From positions 1-52,960 of the forward strand of contig CACANA010000004.1 of NCBI GenBank assembly GCA_902533775.1: a stretch of 52,960 nt of DNA, written 5' to 3'. Source of the stretch: an uncultured Pelagibacteraceae bacterium (GTDB lineage Bacteria > Pseudomonadota > Alphaproteobacteria > Pelagibacterales > Pelagibacteraceae). Below, one piece after another: positions 27,818 to 37,451 of this stretch. The translations under genes were made by a program, and so were the position numbers. A model generated the notes under the pieces. It ran no database searches. It was given only the letters and a program-made list of their open reading frames with translations, and was not told the DNA's origin. How positions within the stretch are numbered: the stretch's first letter is position 1; each line of letters starts with the position of its first letter.

Positions 27818-29352
27818 AAATTAAGACTGCTTTAATTTCATTGTCAGATAAATCCAATTTAAGGCCATTATTAAATTTACTAAAGAAATATAAAATCAAA
27901 ATAATAAGCTCAGGTGGCACATACAAAAGAATTAAAAGTATGGGTTTTAAATGCTTAGAAGTATCTAAATTTACGAATTCAACAGAACTGCTAGATGGAA
28001 GAGTAAAAACATTGCATCCAAAAATTCATTCTGGGATTTTGAATGTTAGGCAGAATAAAAAACATCAAAAAGAAATGAAAATTAACAATTATGAAAATAT
28101 AGATTTGGTTATTATAAATTTTTATCCATTTGAAAAAGTTTTATTAAGTAATTCTGGTCACAAAAATATAATTGAAAATATAGATATTGGAGGACCCACA
28201 ATGGTTAGAGCGGCTGCAAAAAATTATAATGATGTAGTTATCCTAAGTAACACAAAACAGTATGAAGATCTAACTATTGAATTAAATAGAAATAGAGGGA
28301 GTACAAATTTAAAGTTTAGAGAAAAATTGGCTGAAGAAGCATTTATGGAAACCGCATATTATGAGTCAAAAATTTTTAATTATTTCAATCAGAAGTCTAA
28401 AAACCTTTTCCCAATTAAGAATATCTTTTCTGGAAAATTAGTTGAGAAAACAAGGTATGGGGAAAATCCTCATCAAAAAGCGGCAATATATTCACAAAAT
28501 AACAAACAAGAAATTATTCAAATCAGTGGAAAAAAACTAAGCTACAACAACTATAACGATCTTTATTCAGCTCTGAGTATATCAAAAACTTTGCCAAAAA
28601 ATAAAGGTGTAGCAATTATTAAGCATGCTAATCCCTGTGGGGTTTCCATTAATCCAAACAAAATTAAATCTTTTAAAGAAGCTTTAGAATGTGATCCGTT
28701 AAGTGCCTACGGTGGTATTGTTTCATGTAATTTTAAATTAAATTTTAATTTAGCTAAAGAAATAAATAAAATATTTTTTGAGATAGTTGTTGCAAATGGA
28801 TTTGATAAAAAATCAGTCAAACTTTTAAAAAAGAAAAAAAACCTAAGGTTAATTGATTCCAGTAAAGTTGAGCAAAATTTTAAGTTTAATTTTTTAAACA
28901 AATTTAATTCAATTTTAGTCCAAGATCCAGATAATATAAATTTTTCTAAAAAAGAATTTAAAATTGTATCAAAATTAAAGCCTACAAATAAAACTTTAAA
29001 CAGACTTATTTTTGCATTCAATATATGTAGAAGTGTAAAATCAAACGCAATAGTTATTATAAAAAATTACAAAACGATAGGTATAGGTTCTGGTCAACCA
29101 AGTAGATTGGATAGTTGCAAAATAGCTATTGATAAAATGAAAAAATTTCAGAAAATCAACGATGAAGGAGAAATTTTGGCAGCTTCTGATGCTTTTTTCC
29201 CATTTGTGGATGGTATAGAAAAATTAGTTCAAGCGGGAATATCAGCAGTCATCCAACCTTCAGGTTCAAAAAATGATAAAGAAATAATTAAATTTGCTAA
29301 CAAAACAAATACTATTTTAGTTTTCTCCAAAACTAGGCACTTTAACCACTAA
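27793..29352 (+). CDS. purH: bifunctional AICAR formyltransferase/IMP cyclohydrolase
   Basis: ALISLSDKSNL, ISSGGTYKRI, LDGRVKTLHPKIHSGIL, KTRYGENPHQKAAIY, IIKHANPCGVS. Confidence 0.97.
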   Translation: MGIRKNTIKIKTALISLSDKSNLRPLLNLLKKYKIKIISSGGTYKRIKSMGFKCLEVSKFTNSTELLDGRVKTLHPKIHSGILNVRQNKKHQKEMKINNYENIDLVIINFYPFEKVLLSNSGHKNIIENIDIGGPTMVRAAAKNYNDVVILSNTKQYEDLTIELNRNRGSTNLKFREKLAEEAFMETAYYESKIFNYFNQKSKNLFPIKNIFSGKLVEKTRYGENPHQKAAIYSQNNKQEIIQISGKKLSYNNYNDLYSALSISKTLPKNKGVAIIKHANPCGVSINPNKIKSFKEALECDPLSAYGGIVSCNFKLNFNLAKEINKIFFEIVVANGFDKKSVKLLKKKKNLRLIDSSKVEQNFKFNFLNKFNSILVQDPDNINFSKKEFKIVSKLKPTNKTLNRLIFAFNICRSVKSNAIVIIKNYKTIGIGSGQPSRLDSCKIAIDKMKKFQKINDEGEILAASDAFFPFVDGIEKLVQAGISAVIQPSGSKNDKEIIKFANKTNTILVFSKTRHFNH

Positions 29353-29691
29353 TCAATTTATCTTATCTATTTTAGCGGCTAAAATAAAATCACTTTCAGC
29401 AAGACCTTTAATTGCATGAGTAAATATTTTAATTCTGGCATAGCCCCATCCAAACCAAAGATCAGGATGGTGTCCTTCTGTTTCAGCTATTTCACCAACT
29501 TTATTTACAAATTCTTGGCTTTGTAAAAAATCATCAAATTTAAAATTTTTTACTAAATGAAATCCATCGATTTTATCGTCGATAACTTCCCATCCATCAA
29601 TTTGCTTCAAATACTTATGAATTTCATCTATATTAAATGGAGGAATATTTCCTTCACACGGGACACATTTTTTTTTAAATAAATCAGTCAT
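29353..29691 (-). CDS. 4a-hydroxytetrahydrobiopterin (pterin-4a-carbinolamine) dehydratase
   Basis: EGNIPPFN, FVNKVGEIAETEGHHPDLWFGWG. Confidence 0.92.
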   Translation of the reverse strand: MTDLFKKKCVPCEGNIPPFNIDEIHKYLKQIDGWEVIDDKIDGFHLVKNFKFDDFLQSQEFVNKVGEIAETEGHHPDLWFGWGYARIKIFTHAIKGLAESDFILAAKIDKIN

Positions 29692-30529
29692 AATAATAGT
29701 TTAAATCTTTCAAATCATTAATAAAATAATCATTAATCTTTTCTTTTATACCAGAAGGTAGTAATTTTTGCCAACGATTATTAAATCCCAAATTAAAAAA
29801 ATTTATTTTTTTTCCAGTTTTTTTTGAATGAACACCTTCCTCAAATCCTTCATTGAGCTCTTTGTTTTTTAAATTCGTAAAGTTAGTTGATTTAATAGAA
29901 TTTTGAAATTTTTTCTCATTAATTTTCAAATTATTTTTTTTAAAACTTTCAACAAATAAAATTATTTCCTTAAAAGTTTCCTCTTTTTTTTTTTCGATAT
30001 CTTCGTATCTAATAAAGAGTGTTTTGAAGTAAGAATTATTTTTCCATGATTTATAATGATTAGACCAAGAATTTAAAAAAGTAAAATTACTGTGATCTTT
30101 TTCAAATGAGGTCTCTAATAAGGAAGACTCTTCATTTACCATATAATTTAATGCTTGTTCATAATCCAAGGAATAATGATGTGTTAAAGATGTTATTACA
30201 TTCCTTGGATCTCTAACAATATAAATGGCGCCAGAAGTTTCTCTTCCTGTTGTAAATTCATTGCCCCTGTAAGGTAATAGACAATTATGTGTTTTTACTA
30301 AATTTAAAGTTTCTTTGTGAAAAAAAGAATTCTGATTAAAAATCCAGTTTTTACTAGCATCTTCTTTGGACAAAGCTTCAAATTTTGAAAATTTCATACT
30401 TGGAAATTGGTGAATTTTAAGAAGTTGATCAAAATTAAATTTACCATCATCTGAATAATAATAACTAGCAAGGAAAGACCTAATGTAAGTATTTCCACTT
30501 TTTGGATATGATGAAATCCAGATTATCAT
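29684..30529 (-). CDS. sulfotransferase domain-containing protein
   Basis: MIIWISSYPKSGNTYIRSF (5'-PSB-type loop), YIVRDPRNVITS (3'-PB-type); start moved to 30529 because the upstream listed sequence is translated tRNA. Confidence 0.85.
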   Translation of the reverse strand: MIIWISSYPKSGNTYIRSFLASYYYSDDGKFNFDQLLKIHQFPSMKFSKFEALSKEDASKNWIFNQNSFFHKETLNLVKTHNCLLPYRGNEFTTGRETSGAIYIVRDPRNVITSLTHHYSLDYEQALNYMVNEESSLLETSFEKDHSNFTFLNSWSNHYKSWKNNSYFKTLFIRYEDIEKKKEETFKEIILFVESFKKNNLKINEKKFQNSIKSTNFTNLKNKELNEGFEEGVHSKKTGKKINFFNLGFNNRWQKLLPSGIKEKINDYFINDLKDLNYYYD

Positions 30530-30546
30530 TTTTACTAATTTTTTTT

Positions 30547-30621
30547 TGGAGCGGGCAATGGGACTTGAACCCACGACCTTCTCGTTGGCAACGAGACGCT
30601 CTACCACTGAGCTATGCCCGC
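30547..30621 (-). tRNA. tRNA-Gly(GCC), CCA encoded
   Basis: Reverse complement GCGGGCATAGCTCAGTGGTAGAGCGTCTCGTTGCCAACGAGAAGGTCGTGGGTTCAAGTCCCATTGCCCGCTCCA; TTGCCAA anticodon loop and paired acceptor stem. Confidence 0.96.
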
Positions 30622-30744
30622 TTGTTTTTTAATTTCAAAATTAAAAGCTTTTTAGTATTTTAGCAAGCCGTTAATTCATTAAATGCGACCATCAATTCGG
30701 TTGTGTCAGCTTGTATCTTGAAAAAGAATTATTATAATTAAACA

Positions 30745-32511
30745 ATGAATTTAGAAGATTTACCTAAAACAATACCTGTTTTCCCCTTATCAAATTTTAT
30801 CATGTTCCCAGGAACAACTGTTCCACTAAATATATTTGAGCCTAGATACTTACAAATGGTAAATGATAGTATGAAAAAACACAGAATGATCGGAATGGTA
30901 CAGCCTAAAAAAACAGGATCTTTAAAGAAACCTGATTTATATGAGATTGGATGTATTGGCAAAATTACTAGTTATAATGAAACTGAAGATGGAAGAATAC
31001 TAATTATTTTAAATGGATATGATAAAGTATATAAACAAGGATTTAACATCAAGACACCTTTGGATTTGGAATTACAAAAAATTGCTACACAATCACTTAG
31101 GAATGGTTTGCAAGAATTTGATAAGAGAAAAGGATGGAGAGGTCCTCTATCAAATATAAAAAAATACAAAAATTGGAAAAAAGATCTTAAAGACTTAAAT
31201 TTAGAAAAATCTTTAGGATGGGAATTGGCTGTTGTTACTAGAATTGACAAATTTGAAACAGTCATCAAAACACAAAATGATGATAATGGAACAATTAATT
31301 TTAATGATATTGATTGGACGCGAAAGGAATTCAAAAAACTATTCAAAATTGGTGACATAATTTATGTCAAGAAATTATCTGATGGAAACTATAGTTTAAA
31401 ACAACTTCCAAGAGCTAATGGAGGCATTGTTGTGATGGATCCATATAGCGGAAGAGTATTAGCATTGTCAGGTGGATTTAGTTTTAAACAAAGTGAATTT
31501 AATAGAGCATCTCAAGCAAAACGTCAGCCCGGATCTGCATTCAAACCTTTCATATATGCTTTAGCATTAGAAAATAATTTTTTACCAACAACATTAGTAT
31601 TAGACGCACCTATAGTATTAGATCAAGGAAATGATTTAAAAATGTGGAAACCAGAAAATTACGGCAAAAAATTCTACGGACCTTCCACACTAAGAACTGG
31701 TATAGAAAAATCAAGAAATCTAATGACTGTCCGAATAGCTCAAGAATTAGGTATAGACAAAATTATAAATTTTTCAAAAAAATTAAATATTTACGAAAAT
31801 CCAGATGAACTTATGTCAGTATCTTTGGGTTCTGCTGAAACGACTTTGTTAAAAATCACAAGCGCTTATTGTTCTTTTTTGAATGGTGGAAAATTAGTTA
31901 ATCCAATATTAATCGATAGAATTCAAGACAGTGAAGGAAAAACTATTTTTAACAATGAAAAAAGATTCTGTGAGAATTGTGATTTAATTTCATATGAAGG
32001 AACTAGTAAACCAATAATTAAAAATAAATATCAACAGATTTTTTCACCACAAACAGCCTATCAGATTACTTCTATGTTGAAAGGTGTTATAGAACGTGGA
32101 ACTGGAAAAGGTTTAAAAGAATTGAAACTCGAATTAGCTGGCAAGACCGGAACAACAAACAAAAATACAGATACATGGTTTATAGGATTTACATCAAATT
32201 TAGTGGTTGGAGTATACATTGGCTATGATAATCCAAGGAGTTTAGGTAAATTTGAAACAGGTTCAAAAACAGCAATGCCAGTCTTTAAAGAGTTCATAAA
32301 AAAAACAGCAAATACTTTTAACGCAAGACCTTTTAAAGTTGCAGACAATATAAATATGATGGTCATAGATGCAAAAACTGGAAAAAAAGCGAATCCTAAA
32401 ACTAAGTTAGCCATAATCGAGTCATTTAAAAATAATGATAATAAACTAGATAATATATCTAACAATTTTGATAGTAGATTAAATACAACAAATATATTAA
32501 AATTTTATTAA
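30745..32511 (+). CDS. chimeric ORF: LON substrate-binding domain N-terminus fused in frame to C-terminal transpeptidase portion of PBP1A
   Basis: N-term IPVFPLSNFIMFPGTTVPLNIFEPRYLQMV (LON domain); C-term FNIKTPLDLELQKIA, RQPGSAFKPFIYALALE (SxxK), AGKTGTTNKNTDTWFIGFT (KTG) of PBP1A. Confidence 0.85.
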   Translation: MNLEDLPKTIPVFPLSNFIMFPGTTVPLNIFEPRYLQMVNDSMKKHRMIGMVQPKKTGSLKKPDLYEIGCIGKITSYNETEDGRILIILNGYDKVYKQGFNIKTPLDLELQKIATQSLRNGLQEFDKRKGWRGPLSNIKKYKNWKKDLKDLNLEKSLGWELAVVTRIDKFETVIKTQNDDNGTINFNDIDWTRKEFKKLFKIGDIIYVKKLSDGNYSLKQLPRANGGIVVMDPYSGRVLALSGGFSFKQSEFNRASQAKRQPGSAFKPFIYALALENNFLPTTLVLDAPIVLDQGNDLKMWKPENYGKKFYGPSTLRTGIEKSRNLMTVRIAQELGIDKIINFSKKLNIYENPDELMSVSLGSAETTLLKITSAYCSFLNGGKLVNPILIDRIQDSEGKTIFNNEKRFCENCDLISYEGTSKPIIKNKYQQIFSPQTAYQITSMLKGVIERGTGKGLKELKLELAGKTGTTNKNTDTWFIGFTSNLVVGVYIGYDNPRSLGKFETGSKTAMPVFKEFIKKTANTFNARPFKVADNINMMVIDAKTGKKANPKTKLAIIESFKNNDNKLDNISNNFDSRLNTTNILKFY

Positions 32512-33609
32512 TGGATCAGGAAATACTAAATATTAAATCAGAAATAGAAAAAATAAATCAAAGAATAAAGGAGTTTCTTTGAAAAGACAAAGATTTCAGA
32601 AAAAATAATTAATTTATCAAATTTAATAGAAAAACCAGATTTTTGGCAGGATAAAAAAAATGCTGAAAAAGTTTTACGTGAAAAAAATAATTTAGAAAAA
32701 TTATTTTATAATTTTGAAGAAACATCAAATGAAAGTAAAGATTTATTTGATATTTATGATTTAGCTATTGAGGAACACAACAATGAAATGATTAAAGAGA
32801 CAACCTCAAATATAAAAATACTCTTTAATAAAATTAAACAAATTGAAATAAGATGTTTTCTATCAAATGATAATGATACATTTAATAGTTATTTAGAATT
32901 TCATGCAGGTGCTGGAGGAACTGAAAGTCAAGACTGGGCTGATATGTTAAGAAGAATGTATATGAAGTGGGCAACAAAAAAAAATTTCAAAATCGAAATT
33001 ATCAGCGAACATAAAGGCGATGAAGCTGGCATTAAATCTTCGATAATTAAAATAAGTGGAGATTACATAAACGGATTATTGAAAAATGAGTCAGGAATAC
33101 ATAGACTTGTCAGAATTTCTCCGTTTGATTCTGGTGCTAGAAGACATACAAGTTTTGCCAGTGTTTGGGTATACCCAGTTATATCTGAAAATATTGATGT
33201 TGAAATTTTAGAAAAAGATTTAAGAATAGATACATACAGATCTAGTGGAGCGGGAGGTCAACATGTCAACACAACAGATAGTGCAGTAAGAATTACACAC
33301 CTGCCAACAAAAATTGTGGTACAATGTCAAAATGAAAGATCACAACACAAAAATAAAGAAACTTGTATGAATATGTTAAGAGCAAGGCTTTATGACTACG
33401 AGTTAAAAAAAAAAGAAAAAGAAAATGAAAATCTTGAAAATTCAAAGTCAGAGATTGGATGGGGTCATCAAATCAGATCGTATGTATTACACCCTTATAA
33501 AATGGTAAAGGATAATAGAACTAATTTTGAAAGTTCAAGTCCTGAAAAAGTATTAGATGGAGAAATAGATAATTTTTTAGAAAGTTCTTTATATAAATTA
33601 AATGCGTAA
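32511..33609 (+). CDS. prfB: peptide chain release factor 2, expressed by +1 programmed frameshift
   Basis: Frame-0 ORF from ATG 32511 ends at TGA 32580-32582; resumes in +1 frame LEKTKISEKIINLSNLIEKPDFWQD through YRSSGAGGQHVNTTDSAVRITHLP. The supplied track lists only 32788..33609. Confidence 0.95.
32568..32582 (+). promoter_or_regulatory. prfB programmed +1 frameshift site
   Basis: AAGGAG-TTT-CTT-TGA: SD-like stimulator 3 nt before CTT slippery codon followed by in-frame TGA. Confidence 0.95.
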
Positions 33610-36184
33610 AATAACTTCTATAATTATAATATCAATTATAACCATCTTAATCGCAATTTTAATATTTCTAACAACAACAGGAATTAAAACCGATAATTTT
33701 AACAGTTTAATAAATGAAAAAGTTAAAGAGATTGATCCAAAGATAAAATTAAAATTAAATCAAGTAAATTTTAAATTAAATCCATCTAATTTTGAATTTG
33801 AAATTTTTACTTTGGACCCACATTTATTAGTTAATGAAAAAAAAGTTGACTTAGAAATTATAAAGTCTGATTTAAATCTTTTAGACTATTTAAATAATAA
33901 AAATCCAATTTCTGAAATATCTATAATTTCAAAAGAAAGTAATATTGATCAATTTACTGATTTTATCAATGAATATGACTTTAATTTAGCTAGAAATATA
34001 ATTTTCAAACAAATTAAACAGGGAAAAGTAAAAATAATTTCCAATATAAATTTTAATGAAAATAATCCACAAAATATTAAATATAATATAAATGGATACG
34101 TAAAAGATGCGGAAGTAAAATTACCTAACCAATCAAAGATTGAAAATATTAAATTTAATTTTTTTGTAGATCAGGATTTTATAAACTTTAAAAAAATAGA
34201 ATTAGCGTTTGATAAAATCTTTGTTACTTCAGAAAAAGTAAATATTAAAAAAATTAATAATTATTTCAATATTTCAGGAAATTTTAAAACAAATAAGACT
34301 AGAATAAATTTAAAAAATTATACAAAATTAATAAATACTAATTTAGACTTAATAGATGATAGACCTATAAATTTAAGCTCAGATAATGAATTTTCATTTA
34401 AAATTAATAAAAAACTTAATATTAAAGATTTAAGTATTATATCAAAATTAAATTTTGATGAGTTATTTACTAATTCAAAATATCAAGACTTAATACATTT
34501 AAAAAACGGGAATATTTTAATTAATTACATTAAAGAAGAATTAAAAATTGTTTTAAATAGTAAGTTTTTATTTCAAAATAATAACTACAATAATAATAAA
34601 ACAAAAAATTTAATTAATATAATTTATAAAAAAAAACAAAACAAAAATGCTTCAGTCGATATAGATTTAAGTAATACAAAAAGCACAATTAACTCTAAAA
34701 AATTTAAAAAATTTATTCAATTTAAAAACTTTGGTCTTCAAGACCAAAATATCACATTCGCATCGGAAAATTTAATAAGTTTTGAATTAAATAAAAAAAA
34801 CGAAATACAAAATTTTAATATTAAATCTAAATTAAATTCAGAAAGTATTTTAGTTGATTATAAATCACAAAGAATAAAGAAATACTTTAGCAATTTTAAA
34901 AACCAAATAAAATTTAGCAACAGTCTTTTAGATTTAGATTATAAAAATAAAAAATTTAAGTTTAACTTAAAAAGCAAATATTCAATTAATAATATGAATG
35001 AAAATATTTCTTTAAATGTCGAAAAAAAAGATAATAATTACTTTTTTGATTTAGATTTAGACCTTGATAGCGCAGAAATAGATCTTGAAGAATTAGATTA
35101 TCAAAAAAAAGCAGATATAAAATCTGAATTGAATATAAATGGAATTTACAAAGAAAATAATGAAATAATTTTCAAAAATATAGATTTTAATGAAGAAGAA
35201 AAAAGTATTAATGTTGAAAATCTTGAAATAGGAAAAAACGATAAAATTAAAAATTTAGATTTATTTAAAATCGATATAGTCAACAAAAACAGTAAAGAAA
35301 ATAATTTAGAATTTAAGAAAGTTAACAACAATTATTACTTAACTGGCCCTCAATTTGACGGATCTAAAAATATAAAAAATTTATTAGAAAATTCCTCTCA
35401 ATCGATTTTTTCAAGTTTCAAAAATTTAAATACTAATATTTATTTAGATATTGGAAAATATTATGTTGATAGCTTTTCCTTTTTATCAAACGTTAAAGGT
35501 GAAATACAATTAAAGAATAACAATGTTTTTAGTTCAAATATAAATGCAAAATTAGATAATGAGAGAAAATTTGCCTTAAGCATTTTTACTAATGATAAAA
35601 AAGAAAAAATTACTAATTTAGAAATTGAAGAACCAGAACCTTTTATTAAAAATTTCAAATTTATAAAGGGTTTTAAAGAAGGTAAATTAATATATGAGGC
35701 GCTTAATTATGAGGGTAAAACAAAATCAAATTTAAAAATTATCGATTTTAAAGTACAAGAAGTACCTGTTCTTGCAAAGCTTCTTACATTGGCATCACTG
35801 CAAGGTATAGCTGATCTTCTAACTGGCGAAGGTATACGATTTTCTGATTTTGAGATGGATTATGAAACTTTAGGAAATAATACTAAAATAAAAGAGATGT
35901 ATGCTATAGGTCCAGCAATTTCAGTTATGATGGAAGGTTATATTGTAAAAGATGAATTAACTAGCTTAAAAGGAACACTTGTGCCAGCAACAACTATTAA
36001 TAAAACAATTTCAAAAATACCAATGTTAGGCGATATATTGGTTGGAAAAAAAATTGGTGAAGGAGTATTTGGCGTAAGCTTCAAAATTAAAGGGCCACCT
36101 AAAAAACTTAAATCTACTGTCAATCCAATAAAAACTTTAACTCCAAGATTTATAACTAGAACTTTGGAAAAAATTTCAAATTAA
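33602..36184 (+). CDS. AsmA-like/YhdP-like C-terminal domain protein, membrane-anchored
   Basis: N-terminal TM, long Asn/Lys-rich beta-type sequence, C-terminal LLTLASLQGIADLLTGEGIRFSDFEMDYE. Confidence 0.82.
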   Translation: MRKITSIIIISIITILIAILIFLTTTGIKTDNFNSLINEKVKEIDPKIKLKLNQVNFKLNPSNFEFEIFTLDPHLLVNEKKVDLEIIKSDLNLLDYLNNKNPISEISIISKESNIDQFTDFINEYDFNLARNIIFKQIKQGKVKIISNINFNENNPQNIKYNINGYVKDAEVKLPNQSKIENIKFNFFVDQDFINFKKIELAFDKIFVTSEKVNIKKINNYFNISGNFKTNKTRINLKNYTKLINTNLDLIDDRPINLSSDNEFSFKINKKLNIKDLSIISKLNFDELFTNSKYQDLIHLKNGNILINYIKEELKIVLNSKFLFQNNNYNNNKTKNLINIIYKKKQNKNASVDIDLSNTKSTINSKKFKKFIQFKNFGLQDQNITFASENLISFELNKKNEIQNFNIKSKLNSESILVDYKSQRIKKYFSNFKNQIKFSNSLLDLDYKNKKFKFNLKSKYSINNMNENISLNVEKKDNNYFFDLDLDLDSAEIDLEELDYQKKADIKSELNINGIYKENNEIIFKNIDFNEEEKSINVENLEIGKNDKIKNLDLFKIDIVNKNSKENNLEFKKVNNNYYLTGPQFDGSKNIKNLLENSSQSIFSSFKNLNTNIYLDIGKYYVDSFSFLSNVKGEIQLKNNNVFSSNINAKLDNERKFALSIFTNDKKEKITNLEIEEPEPFIKNFKFIKGFKEGKLIYEALNYEGKTKSNLKIIDFKVQEVPVLAKLLTLASLQGIADLLTGEGIRFSDFEMDYETLGNNTKIKEMYAIGPAISVMMEGYIVKDELTSLKGTLVPATTINKTISKIPMLGDILVGKKIGEGVFGVSFKIKGPPKKLKSTVNPIKTLTPRFITRTLEKISN

Positions 36185-37404
36185 ATTACTATTTTGTAGT
36201 GTTTTTTCTTACCGATTGAAAGCTTAATAAAATTATTTTTCTTTATAAGTTCATTCGAAATTATGAATTTATCATCTGAAATAATATGATTGTTGATTTT
36301 AATACCATTAGATTTTATTAATCTTCTTATTTCGCTTTTAGATAAGTTTTTATCAATAATTGAGACTAAATTAACCAAATCATTACCAATGTTAGAGATA
36401 TCTATTTTTGTATTTGGCAAATTTTCACCAGATGAGTTTCCTGTAAAAGAATTTCTTGCTATTTTTTCTGCTTCCGCAGCTTCATTAACGCCGTGAAGAA
36501 TAGAAGTAGCTTTGTTTGCTAAAATAATTTTTTGTTCATTTATGTTTTGATTGCTTATATTTTCAATCTCATTTAAATTTAAATCTGTAAACATTTTAAG
36601 AAATTTTAATACATCTTTATCATCAGTATTTCTCCAAAATTGCCAATAATCGAAAACTGAAAATAATTTTTTATCTAACCAAATAGCACCACTTTCAGTT
36701 TTACCCATCTTAGCACCTGATGCTAAAGTTATAAGTTCTGTTGTTAAACCATAAACTTCGTTAGATGAATATCTTTTAATGAGTTCAACTCCGTTAACAA
36801 TATTGCCCCATTGATCTGACCCTCCAATTTGAAGCAAACAGTTCTCTTTCCTATTTAATTCTAGAAAATCGTAAGCTTGCAAAATCATATAATTAAATTC
36901 CATATAACTTAATGATTGCTCTCTCTCTAACCTTAACTTAACACTTTCAAAACTTAACATTTTATTTATGGTAAAATGTTTTCCTATATCTCTTAGAAAA
37001 GATATATAATTTAAATTTTTTAGCCAAGTGAAGTTGTTAACAAAAATTGGAGCCACTTTTTCATCTTTTGTCTCTAAAAATTTTCTTAGTATGTTCTCTA
37101 TACTTTTAATATTATTTTCTATTTCATTTTCTTCTAAAATTTTTCTTGTTTTATCTTTTCCAGATGGATCTCCTATTCTAGTAGTTCCACCGCCAAGTAA
37201 AACAATTGGTTTATGTCCATGTTTTTGCATTAATCTTAAGCACATGATTTGAAGCAAGCTACCTACATGTAAACTTTGAGCAGTGCAATCAAAGCCTATG
37301 TATCCTTTTATACTCTCTTCATTCAGCTTCTTTGAAAGAGCTTTTTCGTCTGTGCATTGATAAAAATATCCTCTGTCCTTAAATTCTTTTAAAAATTCAT
37401 TCAT
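36181..37404 (-). CDS. tyrS: tyrosyl-tRNA synthetase
   Basis: YIGFDCTAQSLHVGSLLQIM, LLGGGTTRIGDPSGKDKTR, LQIGGSDQWGNIVNG, KMGKTESGAIWLD. Confidence 0.97.
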   Translation of the reverse strand: MNEFLKEFKDRGYFYQCTDEKALSKKLNEESIKGYIGFDCTAQSLHVGSLLQIMCLRLMQKHGHKPIVLLGGGTTRIGDPSGKDKTRKILEENEIENNIKSIENILRKFLETKDEKVAPIFVNNFTWLKNLNYISFLRDIGKHFTINKMLSFESVKLRLEREQSLSYMEFNYMILQAYDFLELNRKENCLLQIGGSDQWGNIVNGVELIKRYSSNEVYGLTTELITLASGAKMGKTESGAIWLDKKLFSVFDYWQFWRNTDDKDVLKFLKMFTDLNLNEIENISNQNINEQKIILANKATSILHGVNEAAEAEKIARNSFTGNSSGENLPNTKIDISNIGNDLVNLVSIIDKNLSKSEIRRLIKSNGIKINNHIISDDKFIISNELIKKNNFIKLSIGKKKHYKIVI

Positions 37405-37451
37405 AAATGGTATTTTTAATATACATATTTAAATAAAAATAATAATCAATA

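Noticed and set aside
28707-29021. Antisense 104-aa ORF
   Set aside because: Opposite purH; Phe/Leu-rich antisense of Lys/Asn-rich coding DNA
30530-30607. N-terminal 26 residues of the listed sulfotransferase ORF (MVERLVANEKVVGSSPIARSKK..)
   Set aside because: This is the tRNA-Gly gene read as protein; true start is at 30529
30738-31358. Antisense ORFs (74 and 128 aa)
   Set aside because: Opposite the LON/PBP1A ORF; no family match
32511-32787. prfB looking like a frameshifted pseudogene
   Set aside because: Interruption is the canonical RF2 programmed frameshift site, not a lesion
33602-36184. Highly repetitive Asn/Lys/Ile-rich sequence as a possible repeat protein
   Set aside because: No regular repeat period seen; better explained as an AsmA/YhdP-type protein under strong AT bias
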